From an uncultured Muribaculaceae bacterium (GTDB taxonomy: Bacteria > Bacteroidota > Bacteroidia > Bacteroidales > Muribaculaceae): a stretch of DNA of 30,044 nt. A program made the position numbers and the translations under genes. The DNA is taken from positions 1 through 30,044 of the forward strand of contig CABUTS010000033.1 of assembly GCA_902494515.1 (NCBI GenBank), given 5' to 3'. Under the pieces are notes generated by a model. That model was not told the origin of the DNA and made no database searches. It saw nothing but the letters and a program-made list of their open reading frames with translations. Positions 8,286-16,829 of the stretch are shown here, in pieces. The first letter of the stretch is position 1. Each line of letters starts with the position of its first letter.

Positions 8286-10424
8286 TTATTCTGCTTCGAG
8301 GAGTTCGAGCATGCGGATAGCGGAGGCGGGGATGCGGGAGCCGGGGCCGAAGATGGCGGCGACGCCTGCACGGTAGAGGAAATCGTAGTCCTGAGCGGGG
8401 ATCACACCGCCGGCGGTTACCATGATGTCGTCGCGTCCGAGCTTCTTGAGTTCTTCGATTACCTGGGGGATGAGGGTCTTGTGACCGGCGGCCAGAGAGC
8501 TGACACCGAGAATGTGGACGTCGTTTTCGACAGCCTGACGGGCAGCCTCGGCGGGGGTCTGGAAGAGCGGGCCCATGTCGACGTCGAAGCCGCAGTCGGC
8601 GTAGCCGGTGGCTACAACCTTGGCGCCGCGGTCGTGGCCGTCCTGGCCCATCTTGGCAATCATGATACGGGGCTGACGGCCCTCGCGTTTTGCGAATTCC
8701 TCGACCATCTTGCGGGCCTTGAGGAAGTCGGGATCATTCTTGGTTTCTTCGGAGTACACGCCGGAAATGGTTTTGATTTGAGCTTTATAGCGGCCGACAA
8801 CTTCCTCGCAGGCGTCGGAGATTTCGCCGAGCGATGCGCGGAGACCGGCAGCCTTGACAGCGAGGTCCAGAAGGTTGCCCTTCTTGGTGCGGACACATTC
8901 GGTGATGTCGGCGAGAGCCTTCTTGACAGCCTCTTCGTCGCGATCCTTGCGGAGCTCGACAAGGCGGGCAACCTGCTCGTTGCGAACCTCGGTATTGTCG
9001 ATTTCGAGGATGTCGATGGGATCTTCGTGGTCCAGACGGTATTTGTTGATACCGACGATGGTCTGACGGCCGGAGTCGATGCGGGCCTGGGTGCGGGCGG
9101 CAGCCTCCTCGATCTTCAGCTTGGGAAGACCGGTCTCGATAGCCTTGGCCATACCGCCGAGCTTCTCGATTTCCTGGATGTGTTCCCATGCGCGGTGAGC
9201 GATCTCGTTGGTGAGGGATTCAACGTAGTATGAACCTGCCCAGGGGTCGATTTCGCGGCATACGCTGGTTTCGTTCTGGATGTAGATCTGAGTGTTGCGG
9301 GCAATACGGGCCGAGAAGTCGGTGGGGAGGGCGATAGCCTCGTCGAGGGCGTTGGTGTGGAGACTCTGGGTGTGGCCGAGAGCGGCGCCCATGGCCTCGA
9401 TGCAGGTACGGCCGACGTTGTTGAAGGGGTCCTGCTCGGTGAGCGACCAGCCGGATGTCTGCGAGTGGGTGCGGAGTGCCAGCGATTTGGGGTTCTTGGG
9501 GTTGAACTGGCTGACAATCTTGGCCCAGAGCATACGGGCAGCGCGCATCTTGGCGATCTCCATGAAGAAGTTCATGCCGATTGCCCAGAAGAAGCTCAGA
9601 CGGGGAGCGAAGGCGTCGATATCCATACCGGCGTTAACACCGGCGCGGAGATATTCGAGACCGTCGGCCAGGGTGTAGGCCAGCTCGATGTCGCAGGTTG
9701 CACCGGCTTCCTGCATGTGGTAACCCGAGATGGAGATGGAGTTGAACTTCGGCATGTTCTGCGAGGTGAACTCGAAGATGTCGGCGATGATTCGCATCGA
9801 GAACTCGGGGGGATAGATATAGGTGTTGCGCACCATGAACTCCTTGAGGATATCGTTCTGGATCGTACCGGCCATCTCCTCGAGCTTGGCACCCTGTTCG
9901 AGACCTGCGTTGATGTAGAAGGCGAGCACGGGAAGCACGGCGCCGTTCATGGTCATCGACACGGACATCTTGTTCAGGGGAATACCGTCGAAGAGCACCT
10001 TCATGTCCTCCACGGAGCAGATCGACACACCGGCTTTGCCGACGTCGCCGACTACGCGGGGATGGTCAGCGTCGTAACCGCGGTGTGTGGCGAGGTCGAA
10101 GGCCACCGAGAGGCCCTTCTGGCCGGATGCGAGATTGCGGCGGTAGAAGGCGTTGGATTCAGCGGCAGTGGAGAAGCCGGCATACTGACGGATGGTCCAG
10201 GGACGGATGGCGTACATGCCGCTGTACGGGCCGCGGAGATAGGGGGGAATACCTGCCACGTAGTCGAGGTGTTCCATGCCCTCGAGGTCCTCCTTGGTGT
10301 AAACCCCTTTTACGGGGATACGCTCGGGAGTGAGCCAGTCCTGCTCGGGATTGTGGGCGGGAGCTGCAGCCGGCGCGGAGAAGGCGTCGGCCAGGATATC
10401 TATGTTTTTGAAATCGGGTTTCAT
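8286..10424 (-). CDS. mutB: Methylmalonyl-CoA mutase large (catalytic) subunit
   Basis: Adenosylcobalamin-dependent isomerisation of succinyl-CoA and (R)-methylmalonyl-CoA, the key step of the succinate-propionate pathway used by many Bacteroidales. 712 residues, normal length. Seen: the N-terminal TIM-barrel substrate domain (RPWTIRQYAGFSTAAESNAFYRRNL, then GLSVAFDLATHRGYD) and the C-terminal cobalamin domain with DGHDRG (Asp595-x-His597-xx-Gly), GVSSL and the FGPGSRIP loop. The lower-ligand His is therefore present and this is the catalytic chain. It starts 6 bp after the mutA stop and so is translated from the same message. No epimerase or MeaB-type G-protein chaperone lies next to it in the window. 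Confidence 0.97.
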   Translation of the reverse strand: MKPDFKNIDILADAFSAPAAAPAHNPEQDWLTPERIPVKGVYTKEDLEGMEHLDYVAGIPPYLRGPYSGMYAIRPWTIRQYAGFSTAAESNAFYRRNLASGQKGLSVAFDLATHRGYDADHPRVVGDVGKAGVSICSVEDMKVLFDGIPLNKMSVSMTMNGAVLPVLAFYINAGLEQGAKLEEMAGTIQNDILKEFMVRNTYIYPPEFSMRIIADIFEFTSQNMPKFNSISISGYHMQEAGATCDIELAYTLADGLEYLRAGVNAGMDIDAFAPRLSFFWAIGMNFFMEIAKMRAARMLWAKIVSQFNPKNPKSLALRTHSQTSGWSLTEQDPFNNVGRTCIEAMGAALGHTQSLHTNALDEAIALPTDFSARIARNTQIYIQNETSVCREIDPWAGSYYVESLTNEIAHRAWEHIQEIEKLGGMAKAIETGLPKLKIEEAAARTQARIDSGRQTIVGINKYRLDHEDPIDILEIDNTEVRNEQVARLVELRKDRDEEAVKKALADITECVRTKKGNLLDLAVKAAGLRASLGEISDACEEVVGRYKAQIKTISGVYSEETKNDPDFLKARKMVEEFAKREGRQPRIMIAKMGQDGHDRGAKVVATGYADCGFDVDMGPLFQTPAEAARQAVENDVHILGVSSLAAGHKTLIPQVIEELKKLGRDDIMVTAGGVIPAQDYDFLYRAGVAAIFGPGSRIPASAIRMLELLEAE

Positions 10425-10430
10425 TGGGGA

Positions 10431-12335
10431 TTACTTTTTGAGGAGACGGCTGTTGAACTGCTGAAGGGTCTGGAGCACATTGCTCTTGACGTGGATGAAA
10501 TTCTCGATGCCGAGGGCCTTGAGGTCATCGGTGCAGGCGGGAGCGCCGGCAACCACGAACTCGGCGCGGCCGGCGAGTTCCTTGAATGCTTCGGGAGCGA
10601 ACTCGGCGTACTCATCGTCGGAGGAGCAGAGAACCACGATGTCGGCCTTGGCCTCCATGGCTTTGTCGATACCCTCCTTTACGGTCTGGAAACCGATGTT
10701 GTCGATGATTTCGTAGCCTGCGCAGCCGAAGAAGTTCGAGGAGAACTGGGCGCGGGCCAGGCGCATTGCCAGGTTGCCGATGGTGAGCATGAACACCTTG
10801 GGACGGTTCGAGGCGGCCTCGGTGGCAAGACGGAGAACTTCGAATTCCGAGCCTAAGCGCTTGGTGTTGAGAGCCTTCTCGGGGTTGCGCTGGCAGGAGT
10901 TGCCACATCCGCAGCCTTCCTTGGCTTCGCTTTCGCCCTTGACCTCAGCCTCTTCGCAGGCAGCGGAGGAACCGGCGGCGATCTTGTCGGCGGCGAACTC
11001 GTTGAAGTTGGGGAACTGGTTGGTGCCGAGCAGGATTTCCTTGCGGCGGGCCATATCCTCGTGGCGCTTGAGGGCGGAGGCGTTGACAGCCTTCTGCACG
11101 TCGCCGGCGTCAACAGCGGCGAAGAAACCGCCCTTCTCCTCGGTTTCGAGGAAGAGTTTCCAGGCCTCGCGGGCGATGGAAACGGTCAGGGTCTCCACAT
11201 AATAGGAACCGCCGGCGGGGTCGGCTACCTTGTCGAGGTGGCTTTCCTCCTTGAGCAGCAGCTGCTGGTTGCGGGCGATGCGCTCCGAGAAGTCGTCGGG
11301 GGTCTTGTAGGGGGTATCGAAGGGGGTGACGGAGAGCGAGTCAACACCGGCCAGAGCGGCCGACATGGCCTCGGTCTGGCTGCGGAGCAGGTTCACGTGA
11401 GCGTCGTAAACGGTCTGGTTGAAGGTGGAGGTGCAGGCGTGGAGAGCCATCTTGCAATCTGCCTTCTCGATGGGCTTGTACTGTTCGGCAATCTGAGCCC
11501 AGAGCATACGGGCGGCGCGGAACTTGGCCAGTTCCATGAAGTAATTGGAGCTGACACCCATGTTGAATTTGATGCGGTCGGCGACAACGGCGGCCTTCAG
11601 ACCGTATTCGGTCAGAAGTGTCATCCACTGTGCGCCCCATGCCAGAGCGTAGCCGAGTTCCTGGAAGATGAAGCAACCGGCGTTGCTGAGAACTACGGAG
11701 TTCACGGCGAGACAGCGGAGCCCGGGGACATCCTCGACAGCGGCGAGGATACCGGCGGCGTCAGCGGCAACAGCCTTGAGGTCAACCTCCTTGCCGTGGC
11801 GGAACACCGGCTTGAGGGGATCATAATTGATGGAACCGTGGAAGGTCTTCTCAACTTTGTGAGCCTTAATCCATTCCACAAGGGCTGCGGTGAGATCGAA
11901 TGCCTTGCGGGGGCAGGTGGAGAAGTTGAGTTCGACTTTCTCGACGTCGATATCCTTCAGGAGAGCGTCGATGTTTTCCACGGAGGGTTCCTTAACGGTG
12001 AAACCGAGGGAATTCACACCCTTGCCGAGGACGTCGACGGCCTGAGCGTTGGCTTCCTTGGGGTCAGTGGCGAGGATGTCCTGACGAACGAGCCAGCAGT
12101 TGTTGTCGCGGGTACCGCGTACGTAGGGGAATTCGCCGGGGAGGGAGCCGGTGGTCTTGAAGTCAGCGATGTCTTCCCGGCGATACATAGGCTGCACCGA
12201 GAAGCCTTCGTTGGTTCGCCACACCAGTTTCTTATCGAAAGGCACGCCCTTGAGGTCGGCGTCAACTTTCGCTTTCCAGGTCTCGTAGGAGACGGGAGGG
12301 AACTGGGTGAAGAGTTTTTCTTTATTTTCTGCCAT
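10431..12335 (-). CDS. mutA: Methylmalonyl-CoA mutase small subunit
   Basis: 634-residue partner of MutB, forming the heterodimer. It keeps the mutase barrel fold (RAARMLWAQIAEQYKP, the GGSYYVETLT segment) but its C-terminal cobalamin-like domain (MLTIGNLAMRLARAQFSSNFF onward) lacks the DxHxxG motif, as expected for the non-catalytic subunit. First gene of the mutA-mutB operon, with its promoter at 12435-12464. Oddity: the linker between barrel and C-terminal domain is acidic and carries the cysteine cluster CGCGNSC (10893-10913), plus another Cys just before it. This could bind metal or form disulfides, or may be a neutral linker. Confidence 0.95.
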   Translation of the reverse strand: MAENKEKLFTQFPPVSYETWKAKVDADLKGVPFDKKLVWRTNEGFSVQPMYRREDIADFKTTGSLPGEFPYVRGTRDNNCWLVRQDILATDPKEANAQAVDVLGKGVNSLGFTVKEPSVENIDALLKDIDVEKVELNFSTCPRKAFDLTAALVEWIKAHKVEKTFHGSINYDPLKPVFRHGKEVDLKAVAADAAGILAAVEDVPGLRCLAVNSVVLSNAGCFIFQELGYALAWGAQWMTLLTEYGLKAAVVADRIKFNMGVSSNYFMELAKFRAARMLWAQIAEQYKPIEKADCKMALHACTSTFNQTVYDAHVNLLRSQTEAMSAALAGVDSLSVTPFDTPYKTPDDFSERIARNQQLLLKEESHLDKVADPAGGSYYVETLTVSIAREAWKLFLETEEKGGFFAAVDAGDVQKAVNASALKRHEDMARRKEILLGTNQFPNFNEFAADKIAAGSSAACEEAEVKGESEAKEGCGCGNSCQRNPEKALNTKRLGSEFEVLRLATEAASNRPKVFMLTIGNLAMRLARAQFSSNFFGCAGYEIIDNIGFQTVKEGIDKAMEAKADIVVLCSSDDEYAEFAPEAFKELAGRAEFVVAGAPACTDDLKALGIENFIHVKSNVLQTLQQFNSRLLKK

Positions 12336-12434
12336 GATTTATAAAGAGGTTAACTAATTGAGTTCAAAATGATTGGTCCGCAGGTCATGGTATATCCGGC
12401 GGCGGTATCAGATCGGAACACACGTTCCACGGCA

Positions 12435-12464
12435 CAAATTTATAAAAACTTTTCCAAATTACAA
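12435..12464 (-). promoter_or_regulatory. Promoter of mutA-mutB
   Basis: On the - strand TAAATTTG (12442-12435) with TTG (12464-12462) 19 bases upstream. Leader of about 90 nt. No cobalamin-riboswitch-sized region exists between it and the ATG. Confidence 0.65.
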
Positions 12465-12487
12465 TTTATTTGGGGTAAAAAATTGTA
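12460..12487. promoter_or_regulatory. Dyad between mutA and MATE promoters
   Basis: Perfect inverted repeat TACAATTT (12460-12467) and AAATTGTA (12480-12487) with a 12-base spacer, overlapping the mutA -33 region. A second dyad CCAAAT/ATTTGG (12454-12459, 12468-12473) interleaves with it. It looks like an operator but no regulator is identified. Confidence 0.45.
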
Positions 12488-12536
12488 TATTTCCATTGAT
12501 AGAAGTGAAAGCGATGATAAATCGAGGAAAAATTCG

Positions 12537-12544
12537 TAACTTTG
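12537..12544 (+). promoter_or_regulatory. -7 box of the MATE gene promoter
   Basis: TAACTTTG at 12537-12544; no convincing TTTG 20 bases upstream. The leader of about 75 nt contains an inverted repeat, GTGACACCTGC (12554-12564) against GCAGGTCAC (12599-12607) with a 2-nt bulge. Confidence 0.65.
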
Positions 12545-12627
12545 CAGCCGCAAGTGACACCTGCAACACCTCGGCTACACAAGTCACTACCGGTTTCCGC
12601 AGGTCACAACCGACACATTAATTTATT

Positions 12628-13998
12628 ATGGCTCTCAGTGCAAGCAAATCGGCTCATGTGGATATGCTCCACGGCCCCCTGTGGGGGAAAATCCTTGTTT
12701 TCGCGCTACCTTTGATAGCCAGCGGCATACTGCAGCAGTCGTTCAACGCCGTGGACGTCGCCGTCATCGGCCAATATTCCACGAAGCAGGCGATTGCCGC
12801 AGTGGGCAGCAACGGCCCTATAATCAGTATTCTCGTAAACCTTTTCTTAGGCATCGCGATTGGCGCAAACGTGGTGATTGCCAACTATTTAGGCTCAAAA
12901 CACAACGAAGCCGTCAAACGCTCGGTCAGCACCGTGGCTATCGTCTCATTAGCCTCCGGCACCCTGCTGCTTATCCTCGGCGTACTGCTGGCACGACCGA
13001 TTCTCGAAGCCATGAGCTCGCCCCCCGACGTCATCGAACTGGCCACCACCTACCTGCGGATTTACTTCTGCGGCATGCCCTTCATCATGGTCTACAACTT
13101 CGGATCGGCAATCCTGCGAAGCATCGGCGACACCAAGCTGCCGTTCTATTCGCTGATTGTTGCAACGATATGCAACTTGCTGTTAGACTGGATTTTCGTA
13201 GCATTCTTTGACATGGGTGTCAGCGGCGTGGCCTGGGCAACGGTCATCGCCAACGGCGTCAACGCAGCCATCATCGTCTATTTCCTGACCAAGGAGCCGG
13301 AGCCGGTCACCCTGTCGCTGAAACGCTGGGACCTCTCGTGGGGCGACCTCGTGAAAATGCTCCGCATCGGCATCCCCGCCGGACTCCAGGGGATGATTTT
13401 CTCCTTCTCCAACATCTTCATCCAGTCGGCAATCAACAGTTACGGCGCCGACGCCATAGCCGGATCGGCTGCTGCGCTGACCTACGAGGCATACTGCTAT
13501 TTCGTGGTGTCGTCGTTCTGCGCGGCGACAATCGCCTTCACCGGCCAGAACTTCGGCGCGCGGCAGCCTGAGCACTGCAAGGAAGTCTGGAAAATCTGCA
13601 TGGTCTACAGCGTGGTTATCTGCGCCGCCTGCAACTTTCTGCTGATACTTTTTGAGAAACAGGTAATCAGTGTGTTTTCCAGCGACCCGACGGTGATGGA
13701 TTTCGCCTTCCAGCGTTTCCATACAGTGCTGGCATGGCAGTGTATCGCAAGCAGTTACGAAATCTCAGGCTCCTATATGCGAGGCCTCGGCTACTCATTC
13801 CTGCCGATGATACTTACAATCTTCGGCACCTGTATTCTGCGCCTCGGCTGGGTCAGCATCTATCCCATGATTGACGACACCTTCAATACCCTGATGGTCA
13901 TTTATCCCATCTCATGGGGAGCTACCGGCATTGCTGTCGTCATCGCCGCCTTCCGCGTCCAGCGCAAAGTTTTCAGCAAACTCGCATCCTCAAATTAA
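12628..13998 (+). CDS. MATE family multidrug/metabolite efflux transporter
   Basis: 456-residue inner-membrane exporter using Na+ or H+ gradients. About twelve hydrophobic helices arranged as two MatE repeats. Family hallmarks are LPLIASGILQQSFNAVDVAVIGQY in helix 1, ILRSIGDTKLPFY at the end of repeat one, and GQNFGARQPEH in repeat two. No signal peptide, as usual. Own promoter, divergent from mutA. Its TAA abuts the TAA of the next, convergent gene with no spacer. Substrate cannot be predicted from sequence. Confidence 0.94.
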   Translation: MALSASKSAHVDMLHGPLWGKILVFALPLIASGILQQSFNAVDVAVIGQYSTKQAIAAVGSNGPIISILVNLFLGIAIGANVVIANYLGSKHNEAVKRSVSTVAIVSLASGTLLLILGVLLARPILEAMSSPPDVIELATTYLRIYFCGMPFIMVYNFGSAILRSIGDTKLPFYSLIVATICNLLLDWIFVAFFDMGVSGVAWATVIANGVNAAIIVYFLTKEPEPVTLSLKRWDLSWGDLVKMLRIGIPAGLQGMIFSFSNIFIQSAINSYGADAIAGSAAALTYEAYCYFVVSSFCAATIAFTGQNFGARQPEHCKEVWKICMVYSVVICAACNFLLILFEKQVISVFSSDPTVMDFAFQRFHTVLAWQCIASSYEISGSYMRGLGYSFLPMILTIFGTCILRLGWVSIYPMIDDTFNTLMVIYPISWGATGIAVVIAAFRVQRKVFSKLASSN

Positions 13999-14778
13999 TT
14001 ACTCTGCGAGCCAGCCGTTTAATTGGCGCTGGAGGAGGGTGTCGGAGGGGGCGAGCGCCCAGGACTGGAACTGGTTGAGGGAGATTTCGACGGAGGCGTT
14101 GAGGTTGTCGTATTTAGGGGCGAGGGAACGGGCTGTCGCGGCACTGACCACTGTCATCGGGATGTCGCCGAGGGCGGTCAGGATCACAAGCTGTTCCGGG
14201 GAATAATCGGGGTTCTCGGAAATGTAGATGGTATCGCCGATTTCGCGCGAAAGGTTGCGCAGGCGCTGCATATAGGGGGAATTCGAGGGGATATAGACCG
14301 TGCGGTGAGCCAGATCGAACTGCGTTTTCACTTCAGGATTTCCGGCGGTGTCGGTGCGCTGCACAAGCACCTGTTTGTCGATGCCCACAGGGTCGAGGAA
14401 AATCAGGCGGTCACGCAGCTCGGCGGTTACCGGAAGGTCGCCGACAATCAGCCGGCAGCGGCCTTCGTCGAGCCATTGCAGTGCATCCTCGAAGCGGGTA
14501 TAAGGATGGAATTTCAGCGGCTGACCATGACGCGCGCAGGCTTGGCGCAGCAGGTCGTAATAAGTTCCGGAGAGTGAGTCGCCGCTGAGCGACAGCGAAG
14601 TAGGGGAGATTTCGATTGCAACATTCAGGGTGTCGCCACCGGCCTGGGCGTCGGGAGCGGGGCCAATCCGTTTTGTGGAGCACTGCCGAAACGACACCAT
14701 CAGACCGACCGCCACGGCGAGCAGGGCGATATAGAGCATCATCGAGCCTTTCTTCGGCTGTAATCGTGGGAGCGCCAT
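13999..14778 (-). CDS. Membrane-anchored periplasmic solute-binding (SBP family 3-like) protein
   Basis: 259 residues. N-terminal basic stretch, one hydrophobic segment (about 14-31), then a periplasmic-binding-fold domain: NVAIEISPTSLSLSGDSLSGTYYDLLRQ, the FEDALQWLDEGRCRLIVGDLPVT segment and a VVSAATARSLAP hinge. This is the pattern of the family-3 solute-binding domain also found at the N-terminus of MltF lytic transglycosylases, but there is no SLT catalytic domain and no ABC permease nearby. Cys32 follows the hydrophobic segment (FRQC), but the context is a poor lipobox, so a membrane anchor is more likely. It starts 3 bp after the putative porin stop, so the two are translated together, suggesting a shared envelope role. 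Confidence 0.75.
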   Translation of the reverse strand: MALPRLQPKKGSMMLYIALLAVAVGLMVSFRQCSTKRIGPAPDAQAGGDTLNVAIEISPTSLSLSGDSLSGTYYDLLRQACARHGQPLKFHPYTRFEDALQWLDEGRCRLIVGDLPVTAELRDRLIFLDPVGIDKQVLVQRTDTAGNPEVKTQFDLAHRTVYIPSNSPYMQRLRNLSREIGDTIYISENPDYSPEQLVILTALGDIPMTVVSAATARSLAPKYDNLNASVEISLNQFQSWALAPSDTLLQRQLNGWLAE

Positions 14779-14781
14779 GCC

Positions 14782-16791
14782 TTAATTGTTGAAATCGACG
14801 GAGAGGCCAAGCTGGAAGCGGCGGGGATTCATCGGATAGTGGGGCATCGAGAAATAGTTGTCGCCGCAGAGTCCCTGATTGATGTGCGACATCATCAGGA
14901 AGAAGCGGGTCTTGTCGAGGCGGCAGTTGACGTAAAGGTTCATGAAGGGGTAGTTGCCGATCCAGGGACCGTCGGTGTTGATGAACTGCATGGTGGCGGG
15001 CTGGAAAGTCACCGGTTTGTAGCGGGTGAAGTAGTCGCATTCAAGTCCGAACTGCACTCGAAGTGTAGCCACTCGGAAGAGCACATACATATTGGAGTTG
15101 ACAGCCAGCTGCGGCAGGGGTATGATATCCTGATTCGAGGATTTCTGATAGGTCAGACGGTTTTCCCAGTGGAAACATCCGGCGTGGAGGTCCTGACGCA
15201 GGGTCGCGGAGAACACCTGCACGCTCCCGGAGTGCTGACGCGCCATCGAAGCCGCGTCGAAATAAAGTGCATTCTGAACATTCTCGACTCCGGCCGACAG
15301 ACGGGTCCATGTCCAGGGAATCGCGATTTCACCTCCGGCGCGGAACGAACGGATTTTCGAGAAATCATTCTCCCAGACGAAGTGGTTCGAGAGATAATGC
15401 TGCATGAACCAGGGGGGAGTGAGGTTGGAGAACTTACCGTTGGCCGAGACGTTCACAGAATCGCCGAACAAGGGGATTCGGGTGTAGACCGTACCGTCGA
15501 CCTTCACTTCGCCGGCGGCCGGGCCGATCAGACCGAGTTCACCGGTAACATCATAGTTGAGAATCCGGCCCTGCTGCTTGGTCAGCTGCGCGCCGACCCA
15601 GAGCAGATTCTGCTTCTCGTTGTCCAGGATATCCGAAACGGGGAGCGGAGTGAGCCCAATCTCCTGAGGGAGAGTTTCACCGGGAGTGTCCGAAGGGTCG
15701 TCGTATTCACCGACGAGAGTCTCCATACTGTACTTGCGCATCTCATGGGTGACGTAGGCCGACAGACCGGCTTTGGCATACTTGTTGAAACCTTCCAGCA
15801 AACTGATACCGAATGTGTTACGCAGACTCCAGAATTTCTGCTGGTCGTTGGTCTGGGCGAGGTTATAGTAAGTATTGTCCCAGAACTCGGTGTTCTGCGT
15901 CGGGTCAAGGCTCTTGAAACGGTGGTCACCGGCGCGATATTTGATGGTCCAGATAAAGGAGGTCACAGGCACGAGGGTGCGCTTGACCGTAGAATCGTTG
16001 ATCTGTTCCTCCTCCCAGAAACCGACCTTGTAGCGGGTGTTGGCGTAAAACTCAGTGCCGTAGACACGGTTCTGGGCCTGAGTCAGGCGTGTCGGAATCT
16101 GCTTGGCTTGCACGGAGTTCTGGCCGCCCTGCACCTCAGCGGGGTCGGTGATGTAGCGGTCGTCGGTGATACCGCCGTTAGCCTGCGCGGTCAGCGAATA
16201 CTGGAAGCCGTAAGCCTGAAACTCAACACGTTCGCCGATGTACGACGTTGAAAGTCCCCAGCTGAAATCCTTGGCCGCCTGATTTGAGTAGATACCCTTG
16301 GAGTAGAGGTAATCCATCATAGCGCCGACCTGCGTCCGCTTGTTTGCGTTGGCCGAAAAAAGCACCGAAAGGTCGTCCTGTCCGTTTTCCTTGTTGCCGC
16401 CGAAGGAGTAGCCCATCAGCGTCATCGGAATACGGGTGTTGTAGAACCTCATTTTCTCCTCCGAGGGGACCCAGTGGGCGATACCGTCGGCAAACATGAA
16501 GTCGGAAATCGGCTTGCGGTCGAAGAAAATCATGTTGTAACCTTCGGCCGAGAAGTTGCCCGTAGCGGCGTAGGCCGGGGAGACAATCTGCGGCACGAAC
16601 CGCAGGGAGTAGTCAGTATAAAGCGTATCGATCGTCGAGGGTTCGCGCAGTCCCAGCGGCGGAAGGATTTTCCAGGCATAGGAGGGGGCGATGACCGGCT
16701 CTTTTGCCCGCAAAGAAAAAACAGAGCCCATGGCCGCCAGAACGGTGGCGACCATGAGCAATGTTTTGGATATTTTAAATCTGCGGGTCAA
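14782..16791 (-). CDS. Putative porin (Bacteroidota porin family), outer membrane
   Basis: 669 residues with a signal peptide (basic TRRFKISK, hydrophobic LLMVATVLAAMGSVF, probable cleavage near LRAKE). The mature part is rich in alternating aromatic/polar beta-strands, with the Bacteroidota putative-porin hallmarks near the N-terminus (SPAYAATGNFSAEGYNMIFF) and a C-terminus ending in a final strand, RRFQLGLSVDFNN. Length fits that family. No plug or TonB box is visible, so not a SusC-type receptor. It follows prs by 38 bp with no promoter seen, and leads directly into the solute-binding gene. Substrate unknown. Confidence 0.82.
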   Translation of the reverse strand: MTRRFKISKTLLMVATVLAAMGSVFSLRAKEPVIAPSYAWKILPPLGLREPSTIDTLYTDYSLRFVPQIVSPAYAATGNFSAEGYNMIFFDRKPISDFMFADGIAHWVPSEEKMRFYNTRIPMTLMGYSFGGNKENGQDDLSVLFSANANKRTQVGAMMDYLYSKGIYSNQAAKDFSWGLSTSYIGERVEFQAYGFQYSLTAQANGGITDDRYITDPAEVQGGQNSVQAKQIPTRLTQAQNRVYGTEFYANTRYKVGFWEEEQINDSTVKRTLVPVTSFIWTIKYRAGDHRFKSLDPTQNTEFWDNTYYNLAQTNDQQKFWSLRNTFGISLLEGFNKYAKAGLSAYVTHEMRKYSMETLVGEYDDPSDTPGETLPQEIGLTPLPVSDILDNEKQNLLWVGAQLTKQQGRILNYDVTGELGLIGPAAGEVKVDGTVYTRIPLFGDSVNVSANGKFSNLTPPWFMQHYLSNHFVWENDFSKIRSFRAGGEIAIPWTWTRLSAGVENVQNALYFDAASMARQHSGSVQVFSATLRQDLHAGCFHWENRLTYQKSSNQDIIPLPQLAVNSNMYVLFRVATLRVQFGLECDYFTRYKPVTFQPATMQFINTDGPWIGNYPFMNLYVNCRLDKTRFFLMMSHINQGLCGDNYFSMPHYPMNPRRFQLGLSVDFNN

Positions 16792-16829
16792 AATACTTGA
16801 TTGACTGACTGGTAGGCGATTCCGCAGAA

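Noticed and set aside
9357..10856. Long open frame (499 codons) on the + strand opposite mutB
   Set aside because: It mirrors mutB/mutA codon bias; the protein is Gly/Val/Glu/His-rich with no family resemblance, while the opposite strand encodes an unmistakable mutase.
11061..12344. Long open frame on the + strand opposite mutA
   Set aside because: Shadow of mutA caused by GC-rich third positions; no recognisable domain.
12336..12434. Cobalamin riboswitch upstream of mutA
   Set aside because: The leader is under 100 nt and no B12-box-like sequence was seen.
14839..16251. 470-codon open frame on the + strand opposite the porin
   Set aside because: Low-complexity composition with no signal peptide or motif; the - strand protein has a signal peptide and porin features.
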